The position numbers and the translations under genes are program-made. From Acidobacteriota bacterium (GTDB lineage Bacteria; Acidobacteriota; Terriglobia; Terriglobales; Acidobacteriaceae), in contig JAEYQK010000086.1 in the NCBI GenBank assembly GCA_023410055.1, forward strand, positions 1 through 29,981: a stretch of DNA of 29,981 nucleotides, written 5' to 3'. The notes below the pieces were generated by a model that searched no databases, was not told the DNA's origin, and saw only the letters and a list, made by a program, of their open reading frames with translations. Below, piece after piece: positions 22,706-29,981 of this stretch (position 1 is the stretch's first letter; each line of letters starts with the position of its first letter).

Positions 22706-24067
22706 TTGTCTAATCTCTTCGGAACGATGTCCACTTCGGTACAAAGCCTTCTGGCTCATCAAGCCGCACTTGAGATAACCTCCGACAACATCGCCAATGT
22801 CAACACCCCGGGATACTGCCGGAGACGTGCGGTTCTTGAGGAAGACACAACCACTCTATCCGGCGGCTCATCGCAAGGAGGTGGGTTACATTTCAAAGGG
22901 GTCCAAAGCCTTCGTGATCAGGTCCTGGATCTCCGGATCGGGCAAGAGACGCAGGAGCACAGTGCACTCGACGCATTTGTCAATGCGATGAGTCCAGTTG
23001 AGTCTGAATTCACTGACCTGGAGAACGGAATCGGAGCGCGGATCGATAAGTTCTTTTCCAGCCTGGCGGCGATGGAAACCGATCCCACCAACATTCCCAA
23101 AAGGCAAAATGTTCTAATAGCCGCCGGTAATCTTACGAACTCATTCCAGTCGACTGCGCAGAACCTGAAGTCCATTCAGCTCAATCTGGACACGAGCATC
23201 GTTCAGCACCTTGCGTCGGTCAATCAGCTCACTGCACAGATCGCAGCTCTCAATGTCCAAGTAGCCAAGGAAAAGCTTGAAGGAGAGGCGGGAGCCGCGC
23301 AGGATCAGCAGACCGAACTCACGCGCCAGTTGTGCGAACAAATTGATGTTTCCGTAATCCAGAGTGACGATGGGTTGACGCTCACGACAAAGTCTGGGGC
23401 CCTCCTTGTCGCCGGGTCCAAGTCGTTCGATCTGAGCTCTTTTCCGTCATCTTCCGGCCTCCGAGAAATTGTCGCGAATGGAAAAGACATAACCGCTGAC
23501 ATCTCTGGCGGGGCAATCGGCGGCCTGCTTGAGGCGCGCGACCAGGCAATTCCCTCGATATTAGGGGAATTGAACCAACTGGCTAGCGGATTGGCGACCG
23601 CTGTTAACGATTCCAACCGCAAAGGCTTTGATTTAGCTGGCAACCCGGGCGCAAACATCTTCGCGATTTCGACGCCGCTGGACGCTGCCGCAAGCATCAC
23701 GGTTGCAATGTCAGACCCACGAGGGATCGCACTAAGTTCGGACGGTAGTGAGGGAGACAACGGCAACCTCGGCAATTTCGAAGCGATTCGTCACGGCAAC
23801 ACGATCTCCGGCTATGCGCCGGTTGACTTCTACTCGAGCTCTGTCGCGCGTGTCGGAAATACCGTGGCCACGGCTCAGAGCAATGCTGATGCCTCGGACA
23901 TGGCACTACGGCAACTGCAGAATCAACGCGGTGCTATATCCGGTGTCTCACTGGACGAAGAAGCCGCAAACATGATTCGCCTCCAGCGTGCTTTCGAAGC
24001 ATCCGCTCGGGTCTTCACTGTCGTTGACGAAATGCTACAAACGGTGCTTGCCATGGGGCAACAATAG
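22706..24067 (+). CDS. flgK: Hook-associated protein 1, FlgK
   Basis: This 453-residue protein starts MSNLFGTMSTSVQSLL and continues with ALEITSDNIANVNTPGYCRR, the standard FlgK opening. The C-terminal helix contains SLDEEAANMIRLQRAFEASARV. The start is TTG at 22706: GGAG lies seven bases upstream, and this start yields the complete family N-terminus. The ATG at 22727 would lose seven conserved residues, and the open frame extending further upstream overlaps flgN. FlgK forms the junction between hook and filament with FlgL. The serine usual in NTPGYSR is Cys here. Confidence 0.93.
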   Translation: MSNLFGTMSTSVQSLLAHQAALEITSDNIANVNTPGYCRRRAVLEEDTTTLSGGSSQGGGLHFKGVQSLRDQVLDLRIGQETQEHSALDAFVNAMSPVESEFTDLENGIGARIDKFFSSLAAMETDPTNIPKRQNVLIAAGNLTNSFQSTAQNLKSIQLNLDTSIVQHLASVNQLTAQIAALNVQVAKEKLEGEAGAAQDQQTELTRQLCEQIDVSVIQSDDGLTLTTKSGALLVAGSKSFDLSSFPSSSGLREIVANGKDITADISGGAIGGLLEARDQAIPSILGELNQLASGLATAVNDSNRKGFDLAGNPGANIFAISTPLDAAASITVAMSDPRGIALSSDGSEGDNGNLGNFEAIRHGNTISGYAPVDFYSSSVARVGNTVATAQSNADASDMALRQLQNQRGAISGVSLDEEAANMIRLQRAFEASARVFTVVDEMLQTVLAMGQQ

Positions 24068-24077
24068 GAGAAGCGAT

Positions 24078-24971
24078 ATGAGGGTGAATCCGAATTCAAC
24101 CGCCGATCTACTAAACGCTTTAGCCACCACACAGCGTGTTCAAGACAAGGCTCTCCAGGAGCTCTCTTCCGGGAAACGAATCACCCGCCCATCTGACGAC
24201 AGCGCCGGCATGGCCGCTCTGGTCTTGAACCATTCAAGTCTTGACGAGAATGACCAGTTCTCTCAGAGTGTCAGCGCGCTCAAGTCAATGCTCCAAATGT
24301 CGGATTCGACTCTTGGGTCGATCACTACTTCCATTCAGCGTGCTATTTCACTTGGCGTCGAGGGTGCAACTGGAACACAGTCGCAAGCCAATCGCGATGC
24401 AATAGCGTCCGAATTGGATGGGATCCGGGACAACATTATCTCGCTAGCGAATGTATCGCTCAACGGCACCTATCTGTTCTCCGGAACAAGAACGCAGACC
24501 AAACCTTTCACTCTTGACTCGAGTAGCGCTGCCGGGGTCGCGTACAACGGAAACTCTGCAACCCACAGCGCCTCCGTCGACGAGAATCGCGCACTTCAGA
24601 TGAATGTCCCAGGAGACACGCTTTTCTTGTCCGGGGACGGGAATGTATTTCGGTCGTTGAACGATCTCATCTCTGGCCTGCGAAACGGAGACGGAGCCGC
24701 AATCTCGTCGGCCAACTCGGAACTGAAGGCCGCCTTCGACCACTTCTCCTCTCAGCGTGTCGTTCTCGGTTCAAGCCTGTCGGAAGCCGACAATGCCGAG
24801 ACGCTCTTGAAGAACGAAAAATTGGCCCTGGAAGAAGAACAGAACAGAATCGGTGGCGCAGAAATCGAACAATCAGTAAGCAACCTGCTGAATGCCCAAA
24901 CGGCCAGAAATGCAACCCTCGGTGCCGCAGGACAAGTTTCCAGACTGAGCTTGCTGGACTACATCAAATAG
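24078..24971 (+). CDS. flgL: Hook-associated protein 3, FlgL
   Basis: This 297-residue flagellin-like protein has LQELSSGKRITRPSDDSAGMAAL near the start, the ANVSLNGTYLFSGTRTQTKPF segment, and a C-terminal coiled coil with ISLEVSN-like heptads ending in a LSLLDYIK tail. The true start is the ATG at 24078, with GGAG seven bases upstream. A longer frame overlaps flgK and is rejected. It is the last gene of the operon and faces a convergent palindrome before fliS. Confidence 0.92.
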   Translation: MRVNPNSTADLLNALATTQRVQDKALQELSSGKRITRPSDDSAGMAALVLNHSSLDENDQFSQSVSALKSMLQMSDSTLGSITTSIQRAISLGVEGATGTQSQANRDAIASELDGIRDNIISLANVSLNGTYLFSGTRTQTKPFTLDSSSAAGVAYNGNSATHSASVDENRALQMNVPGDTLFLSGDGNVFRSLNDLISGLRNGDGAAISSANSELKAAFDHFSSQRVVLGSSLSEADNAETLLKNEKLALEEEQNRIGGAEIEQSVSNLLNAQTARNATLGAAGQVSRLSLLDYIK

Positions 24972-25071
24972 GCAATCCTTCGGTTCCCGTACTTAGTTTG
25001 AGGCTGGCAAGAGATTTGATCCCACGGTAGGCCCGAACTAAACAGCTTCTCCACAACATGTTACCGATGCA

Positions 25072-25102
25072 CTGAACAGCGGAGCTTACGTCCGCTGTTC
25101 AG
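25072..25102. terminator. Bidirectional palindrome between flgL and fliS
   Basis: CTGAACAGCGGA and TCCGCTGTTCAG form a perfect 12-bp stem around GCTTACG. It overlaps the fliS stop codon and lies between converging operons. No T-run is present on either side, so it may stop transcription only with Rho or protect mRNA ends. Confidence 0.6.
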
Positions 25103-25560
25103 GCACTCCAATCACATACAACCCCGCCCCGAGAGGACTCGATCGGGAGCGGCACATCCGCAAACTGCTCGGTAATAGGTCTGCCATGAGTTGCTTTCTC
25201 AACTTCTTGCCACGCGCTCTTGAGTTCCGCAAAGATGGTCCGAAGCTCCCGGACAATCTCCGTGGAGTTCTTAATGCTCGCCTCCAGTAGCTTGCCTCTG
25301 CTGAGAGAGTAGAGACGGTCCATGTTTACAGCAGCATTTCCCCCGTTCGTCATGTCCAGGGTTCCCTGCAGCTGTTCGAGAACGGCCAGGATATGTTTTG
25401 TCTCATTTGTCCGTTTCTCGATGTCTTTGCTGGCGATTGCCTCGATCGTACGATCAAGATCCTCAATGATCATGTCATACATGATCACAACGAGTTCGAC
25501 GTTGCTCGCGCCGGCAATTGCGGCTTCCCGGTATGTTCGCGTTACATTTTTTGAGTTCAT
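25099..25560 (-). CDS. fliS: Flagellin chaperone FliS
   Basis: This 153-residue helical protein has the FliS opening (TYREAAIAGASNVELVVIMYD) and four amphipathic helices. FliS binds the C-terminus of flagellin in the cytoplasm to prevent early polymerisation. The ATG overlaps the fliD stop by four bases (ATGA). The C-terminal 20 residues are poorly conserved. It is the last gene of the minus-strand filament operon. Confidence 0.93.
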   Translation of the reverse strand: MNSKNVTRTYREAAIAGASNVELVVIMYDMIIEDLDRTIEAIASKDIEKRTNETKHILAVLEQLQGTLDMTNGGNAAVNMDRLYSLSRGKLLEASIKNSTEIVRELRTIFAELKSAWQEVEKATHGRPITEQFADVPLPIESSRGGVVCDWSA

Positions 25561-26897
25561 TCTGTCGTGTCTAGTGACCCCAGTTGGGCTGAGATTTGTG
25601 TCTGTGAGGCAGCAAACTTCCGGAGCATGACGTCTATCCGCGTGTACTCGTCCAACAGCTGTTGCTCCCGAGCCGCAATGCGTGTCTCGAAATCGTCTAT
25701 CTGGTCTTGGATCGATTTGCTGGAATTCCGAATTCCGTTCAGGTCAGCGGATACGGATCCGGATACGGAGTTCACTTGAGACAATAGCTGGCCCAAATGA
25801 ACGGCAAAGCCTTCGTCCCCTGTCGTAGATGACTGAAAGAAATTCCGAACTGCCGCAAAGTCCTTTGTCATGGCATTGTCGAGCGCCGATCCGTCCAAGG
25901 TCAGCAGGCCGTCATTACCCATCGTGATCCCAAGGCTTCGCAATGTCTGCGCCCCGTCTTCCCCTGACACCTTGTGGCTGATCTCAGCAAGGAGATTGCC
26001 TTGCAGATCTATAAGGGTGTTGTCTCCCGCGAGCACGCCTGTTTGTTTGGTCGATGCATCAAATGAAAACTGCGAATTCAGCGCCGAAATCACGGCATTG
26101 TAGGACGAAACAAACGCGCTGATTGCCTGCTTAGCATTGGTCGTGTCTGGACCCACGTTCAGCGTAACTGCAGCGCCACCAGTCTGCTTCGAGAGCGTGA
26201 GTGTAACGTTTGGAATCACGCCCGAAACGGTATTCGTTGAGCTTTCTATCGGAACGCCGTCAACGGTGAGCTGCGCGTTTTGACCAGCCCCGGAACTCTT
26301 CCAACCTAATGCCGTCGTGTCGCTTGTAACTTGTATGTTTCCAGCCAGGCCACTCGTATCACTAATCAGTACCAGGCGTGTGCCCATGGCATCATTAACC
26401 ACGCTTGCTCTGAGTCCCACGCCGGACTCGTTGACATAATCTACCGCTTCGCTCAACGACTTCCCGTCAAAGCTCAGGTTTTTGGCGGTTCCCTCTCCGA
26501 TCTGGACAGTCATCCCTGAACCGCTGGCGAACTTGTAGTTGGCGTCGGTAATTGATTTGCTGTACCAAGAACTCGTCGTGGCCAATGATGAAACGATAAT
26601 CGTATGTTTCGCCGTTGCCGCGCCCACCTCGGCGGAGGCGGAAACAGTTGAGTTGTCGGATGACGTTACAAGCTGCTTGGTAAGGGAGCCGGTGAAGTCC
26701 TTCAGATCGAAAACTGCATCCTCCAGAGAACTCAGTCTTGTCTGAATCGAGTTGAGTGCCGTTGCCTGACTATCGAGCTTCGCCTTCTGAGTTTGCATCA
26801 GTCGCTCAGGTGCACGCTCTGTGTAGATAAGCTGGTCAACGGTGGCCTGTACATCCAGACCCGACCCGCTCGTCAGACTGGAGCTTATTGAAGACAC
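25557..26897 (-). CDS. fliD: Filament cap protein FliD
   Basis: This 446-residue protein begins MSSISSSLTSGSGLDVQATVDQL with the N-terminal FliD/HAP2 domain. The core includes LSLSKQTGG-like repeats and SAFVSSYNAVISALNSQ. The C-terminal coiled coil (IQDQIDDFETRIAAREQQL) ends with MLRKFAASQTQISAQLGSL. It caps the filament and guides flagellin insertion. The start is GTG, with GGAGG four bases upstream. It follows fliC by 52 bases with a hairpin in between. Confidence 0.93.
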   Translation of the reverse strand: MSSISSSLTSGSGLDVQATVDQLIYTERAPERLMQTQKAKLDSQATALNSIQTRLSSLEDAVFDLKDFTGSLTKQLVTSSDNSTVSASAEVGAATAKHTIIVSSLATTSSWYSKSITDANYKFASGSGMTVQIGEGTAKNLSFDGKSLSEAVDYVNESGVGLRASVVNDAMGTRLVLISDTSGLAGNIQVTSDTTALGWKSSGAGQNAQLTVDGVPIESSTNTVSGVIPNVTLTLSKQTGGAAVTLNVGPDTTNAKQAISAFVSSYNAVISALNSQFSFDASTKQTGVLAGDNTLIDLQGNLLAEISHKVSGEDGAQTLRSLGITMGNDGLLTLDGSALDNAMTKDFAAVRNFFQSSTTGDEGFAVHLGQLLSQVNSVSGSVSADLNGIRNSSKSIQDQIDDFETRIAAREQQLLDEYTRIDVMLRKFAASQTQISAQLGSLDTTE

Positions 26898-26910
26898 GGT
26901 TCCTCCAATG

Positions 26911-26930
26911 CGGCGCCCGTGAGGGCGCCG
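26911..26930 (-). other. Perfect 8-bp hairpin between fliC and fliD
   Basis: CGGCGCCC and GGGCGCCG enclose GTGA. It has no T-run and is followed within ten bases by the fliD ribosome-binding site. A role in ending most fliC transcripts or stabilising fliC mRNA would allow more flagellin than cap protein; that is inference. Confidence 0.6.
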
Positions 26931-26949
26931 CCTGTTCGAGGTTTAGAGC

Positions 26950-28110
26950 CTATCGAAGCAGCGACAAAACACCCTGCTGCATCTGGTTGGCCTGCGACAG
27001 AGCCGATATACCGGTCTGGTTCAGGATGTTGAACTTCGTCATGTTCGCGACTTCCTCCGCAATATCCGCCGAGCGAATACCATCCTCCGCCGCCGACAGA
27101 TTCTGAACCTGGTTGCTGATAACATTGCTTGCCGACTGCAGACGATTGATTCCCGCACCAACCGTGCCGCGGGCTGCCGCAACGTTGCCGATTGCCGTGT
27201 TGATCAAGGCCAGAGCAGCCTGGGCATTGGTTCCGTCCGAGCCTTGCAGCGTCACAGCACCACCGATGCCCAGGAACGATGACGACATTTGGCCGATGGT
27301 CGTACTCAGGGGACCGCCCGTGCCACCGTCACTCAGATAAACAGATACCGAACCGCCATTCGGAGCCGTACCGGCGCTCATCGCGGTCAGGGTACCATCG
27401 TCAGTCGAAACAATAATGCTGTGGTCTTGGTTGTTGTCTCGGATCTCCAGCTTGCCGCCGCCGTTTACGTAAGCGGAAACGTTCACGTAGTCTGCCCCTG
27501 CGGGATCGCCTGCGGCCGTTTGGATTGCAGCAATCAAATCGCCCTGCGTCTTTGTGCCGTCTCCCGTAAACGTGAACGTGTTGCCGGTATTGGTATCCGT
27601 GATGGTGAATACCTTCCCGTTTGCAATCGCCGTGCTCATGTTCGCATTGCCTGTACTGACATAGGTGTTCGTGTCCGAAACCGATCCTGCGCTTTGGAAC
27701 ACCTTGTCGCCATTGAACGTGGTATCGGTCCCGATGCGATCGATTTCAGCCTTGATCTGCGTGAACTCGGCGTCGATGGAGGTGCGCTGACCAGAGGTCA
27801 CCGTTCCCGTCGCCGCTTCCGTGGCCAGAGTCACAGCGCGGTTCAGCAGATTCGTTACCTGCGACATTGCGCCGTCCGCCACCTGCAACTTGCCAATGCC
27901 GTCAGTGGCGTTTCGGGATGATTGGCTCAACGCCATTACGTTTGCATGCAATCCGTCCGCGATCGCCAAGCCTGCCGCGTCGTCGGCTCCAGAATTGATT
28001 CGCGAACCCGAAGACAAACGAAACAGTGTCTTTTGCAGGCCCGCACCGGTGATCGATAACTGGTTCTGTGCAGCGAGAGAAGGGATATTATTCAGAATGC
28101 TGAATGCCAT
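26950..28110 (-). CDS. fliC: Flagellin FliC
   Basis: This 386-residue flagellin has the conserved N-terminal D0/D1 (LQKTLFRLSSGSRINSGADDAAGLAIADGL) and C-terminal D1/D0 (IRSADIAEEVANMTKFNILNQTG, ending GVLSLLR). The variable middle (about residues 135-285) is Gly/Thr/Asp-rich and would be surface exposed. AGGAG lies seven bases before the ATG, and a sigma-28 promoter lies about 90 bp upstream. The receptor-recognition stretch resembling QRVREL is altered (NRAVTL). The filament operon is fliC-fliD-fliS. Confidence 0.96.
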   Translation of the reverse strand: MAFSILNNIPSLAAQNQLSITGAGLQKTLFRLSSGSRINSGADDAAGLAIADGLHANVMALSQSSRNATDGIGKLQVADGAMSQVTNLLNRAVTLATEAATGTVTSGQRTSIDAEFTQIKAEIDRIGTDTTFNGDKVFQSAGSVSDTNTYVSTGNANMSTAIANGKVFTITDTNTGNTFTFTGDGTKTQGDLIAAIQTAAGDPAGADYVNVSAYVNGGGKLEIRDNNQDHSIIVSTDDGTLTAMSAGTAPNGGSVSVYLSDGGTGGPLSTTIGQMSSSFLGIGGAVTLQGSDGTNAQAALALINTAIGNVAAARGTVGAGINRLQSASNVISNQVQNLSAAEDGIRSADIAEEVANMTKFNILNQTGISALSQANQMQQGVLSLLR

Positions 28111-28197
28111 AGGGATGCTCCTTTTCGCTATTGTGTCCGCCTGACTTCTCAGCTTTTGCTGCTTTCGGCGGAATCACTGAGCTAACGTCCAAGCCCC

Positions 28198-28224
28198 TTA
28201 TCGGCAACTTCCTTCCCGAGCTTA
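28198..28224 (-). promoter_or_regulatory. Sigma-28 (FliA) promoter of fliC
   Basis: Read on the minus strand, TAAG is followed by 15 bases and then a perfect GCCGATAA. Spacing and -10 match the sigma-28 consensus. Transcription would begin near 28190, giving a leader of about 80 bases. Confidence 0.85.
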
Positions 28225-28323
28225 AGTCCGCTTTTCATTTTTCTGTTACAGCCTTGAATCCAACAACAACATTGAAGCAACAACACTGCCAATGCGTACC
28301 TTTGTGGATTAGTGCAGTCTCAC

Positions 28324-28351
28324 TAAAGTGCCAGCTAACCTCTGCCGATAT
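28324..28351 (+). promoter_or_regulatory. Sigma-28-like promoter of the HDOD gene
   Basis: TAAA (28324-28327) and GCCGATAT (28344-28351) are separated by 16 bases, one more than the consensus, and the -10 differs in its last base. It lies about 55 bp before the HDOD start codon, close to the divergent fliC promoter. Confidence 0.5.
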
Positions 28352-28404
28352 GCAGGATTCAGGCGGGCGCGTCCCGCAACATAAGCTCAGCAGCAGGATG
28401 CGTT

Positions 28405-29352
28405 ATGCAGACTTCAGCCAATTCAGATTCGGTTACCGAAAGCATTCCTGCAAATCCCATGCCTTCTGTGGAAGCGCTGCGGAGCCGGCTCGAATCTCTT
28501 GAGAAGATCCCGAGTGTTCCCACCATTCTTCTTCCCTTAACGCGCAATCTTGACCAGCCCGTATCAGTGATCGACGTGCGCAAAATCGTCGAGCTAATAT
28601 CGTACGACGAGGCGATCGCAGCCCAGTGTCTGCGAATGGCAAATTCACCACTCTTCGGACGCTGGCAGAGCATCGATTCCTTACACGCCGCAGTGATGGC
28701 ACTCGGAATTGCCCGAGTTCGCGATATAGCTACGTCATGCTGCCTTCTCGCGCTCCTGCCACAGCAAGTCGGCTCCATCGACCCACGCGCATTCTGGGAG
28801 CATTCCCTCGCAGTCGCGATGGTCAGCCGTCGCCTTGCCCGTCGTATTGAGTTCAAGAATGCCGAGAAAGCCTACCTGGCGGGCCTGCTGCACGACATTG
28901 GAATCATTGCTAACCTGCTCACTTTTCCCGATGAATTCCGTAATACGGCAAAGGCAGCACTGTCGCAACGAATCCCACTGCACGAGGCGGAGCCAGAGTT
29001 CTTTTCTTTCACCCACAGTGTCAGCGGCAGCTTTCTTGCCGATCAATGGCACCTCTCTCCGGATCTAAACGAAGTCGTCCGGAGGCATCACGACCCAGAA
29101 AATGCATTCCTGTACCGATCTTTAGCGGCACTCGTCAACATCGCCGACCTTGTCTGTCGTAGTTGCGGCCTGGGATACGGTTACAATGAATCGAAAAAGC
29201 CGGCCGTGCTTGAATCTCCTGCATGGCCCATCCTCGCTTCTGAATGCACTGCGATCCGCACACTTGGTGTCGCCCGCTTCGCCTCGGAGATGGACATGTA
29301 CGCGAACGAAGTGCGCCGCCTGGTTGGCGTACTCTTCCGACTGGAGCGTTAG
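28405..29352 (+). CDS. HDOD domain signalling protein
   Basis: This 315-residue protein has an N-terminal HDOD domain (from about residue 30, with IPSVPTILLPL and a SYDEAIAAQCLRMANSPLF segment). Unlike many HDOD proteins it keeps likely metal ligands: H133 (WEHSLAVA), H163-D164 (LLHDIG), H204 (FTHSVSG) and H228-H229 (RRHHDPE). It might therefore keep phosphohydrolase activity or act only as a binding platform. There is no GYP motif, so a cyclic-di-GMP phosphodiesterase of the HD-GYP class is not indicated. AGG lies seven bases before the ATG. Its position beside the flagellar genes and a sigma-28-like element suggests a link with motility. Confidence 0.88.
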   Translation: MQTSANSDSVTESIPANPMPSVEALRSRLESLEKIPSVPTILLPLTRNLDQPVSVIDVRKIVELISYDEAIAAQCLRMANSPLFGRWQSIDSLHAAVMALGIARVRDIATSCCLLALLPQQVGSIDPRAFWEHSLAVAMVSRRLARRIEFKNAEKAYLAGLLHDIGIIANLLTFPDEFRNTAKAALSQRIPLHEAEPEFFSFTHSVSGSFLADQWHLSPDLNEVVRRHHDPENAFLYRSLAALVNIADLVCRSCGLGYGYNESKKPAVLESPAWPILASECTAIRTLGVARFASEMDMYANEVRRLVGVLFRLER

Positions 29353-29481
29353 GGGCGTTTCCCACAAGGGCCTGTAATCGGACGTACAGAAGAACCCTCT
29401 CGCAGAATCCACCTCTCCAAAACAGCCCCTCCCCGCAGCCGGAAGACGCAAAGGCCACTTCAGCCAGCGAGTACGGAACGT

Positions 29482-29981
29482 CTACATTACTCGGGCAGCA
29501 CAGCCATCGGTCGTTGGATAGCTCACCCCATCGATCACTTCCCGCACCTTGTGGGCAAGCATCTCCATCGTGAACGGCTTCTGCAGATAAGCACAATCGT
29601 CCCCCAACGTGCCTCGATCCACAACACTTGGATCGAAACCAGATATGAAGATCGTCTTCAGCCCGTCTGTACGTTCCCTCAGTCGAGAAGCCAGTTCCTG
29701 GCCACTCATGCCCGGCATACTGATATCAGCGACCAACAGATCAATTTGCCCACCGTGCTGCTGAAACAGTCGCAACGCTTCTTCCGCAGCCTCCGCACAG
29801 AATACTGTGTAGCCGCGCCTCTCCAGCACCTTGGACGTTATCTCGCGCACTGCATCGTCATCTTCCACTAGCAGAATGCTCTCCCCGCACCTACCCGATG
29901 CAACGTATCGGCTCAATACCTCTTCTACCCGTAACGCAGGCCCGTGAACCCCGACCGATATCGTCCCAGATTGCACTACCG
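29482..29981 (-). CDS. Receiver-domain protein, 5' end outside the window (possible hybrid histidine kinase)
   Basis: The C-terminal part of the visible sequence is a complete response-regulator receiver domain. It has the acidic pair in ILLVEDDDAVRE, the phosphorylation site D84 in LVADISMPGMSG, the ISGF switch residue and K133 in LQKPF. About 30 residues precede it and are open to the window edge; the only start is a GTG at 29976. Similar receiver domains often end hybrid histidine kinases, so the rest of the gene may lie beyond the window. It faces the HDOD gene tail-to-tail across about 130 bp with no clear terminator. Confidence 0.85.
   Translation of the reverse strand, partial: VVQSGTISVGVHGPALRVEEVLSRYVASGRCGESILLVEDDDAVREITSKVLERRGYTVFCAEAAEEALRLFQQHGGQIDLLVADISMPGMSGQELASRLRERTDGLKTIFISGFDPSVVDRGTLGDDCAYLQKPFTMEMLAHKVREVIDGVSYPTTDGCAARVM

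Noticed and set aside
23988..24077. N-terminal extension of flgL
   Set aside because: It runs over the end of flgK in another frame. The ATG at 24078 has a good ribosome-binding site and matches the FlgL N-terminus.

Overview
The window looks like part of the chromosome of an Acidobacteriota bacterium, probably class Terriglobia (Koribacter-like). This is inferred, not shown: the grounds are the moderately high GC content, the overall protein character, the palindrome-rich intergenic repeats, the gene content (stand-alone LigD polymerase domain, paired M16 peptidases, large multihaem cytochromes), and a compact flagellar cluster in which FlgJ has only the rod-binding domain. No rRNA, tRNA, CRISPR array, transposase or prophage was seen.

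Region 1 (about 1-3.6 kb) holds a DUF72 gene and a stand-alone LigD-type primase/polymerase on the minus strand. A translationally coupled nucleotidyltransferase and metallophosphoesterase pair runs divergently from them. Region 2 (3.8-7.6 kb) is a two-gene operon of secreted M16 zinc peptidases. The first has an intact HxxEH motif. The second has lost it and carries a C-terminal lipoprotein-carrier-like domain. Region 3 (7.6-10.2 kb) has a repeat-filled spacer, a Tat-exported metallophosphoesterase, an Acg-type nitroreductase and a small hypothetical gene.

Region 4 (10.3-17.3 kb) is a redox and stress island. It contains a RIC/YtfE-type iron-sulfur repair protein, a Crp/Fnr regulator that may be leaderless, an AhbD/NirJ-like radical SAM haem-synthesis enzyme, a membrane-anchored 7-haem NapC/NirT-type cytochrome, and an 11-haem cytochrome c fused to a b-type membrane domain (CbcL-like). 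CRP-type half sites (TGTGA-N6-TCACA or close) lie upstream of three of these genes. The regulator's recognition helix has the R-E-x-x-S-R pattern expected to read TGTGA, which suggests a local regulon for nitrosative or respiratory stress.

Region 5 (17.6-29.4 kb) is a flagellar cluster: flgF-flgG-flgA-flgH-flgI-flgJ-flgM-flgN-flgK-flgL on the plus strand, converging on fliC-fliD-fliS on the minus strand. A sigma-54 element precedes flgF and a sigma-28 element precedes fliC. Together with an encoded FlgM anti-sigma factor, this fits the usual hierarchy of hook-basal-body genes first and filament genes second. An HDOD signalling gene with a sigma-28-like element follows. The window ends inside a receiver-domain protein, possibly the end of a hybrid kinase.

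Small repeats recur between genes and in one case inside a gene: 8-bp-period GATCACC tracts (three), GGACGGGGC hairpins (three), GCCGCC-type double hairpins (two), and two palindromes read in frame within the radical SAM gene.
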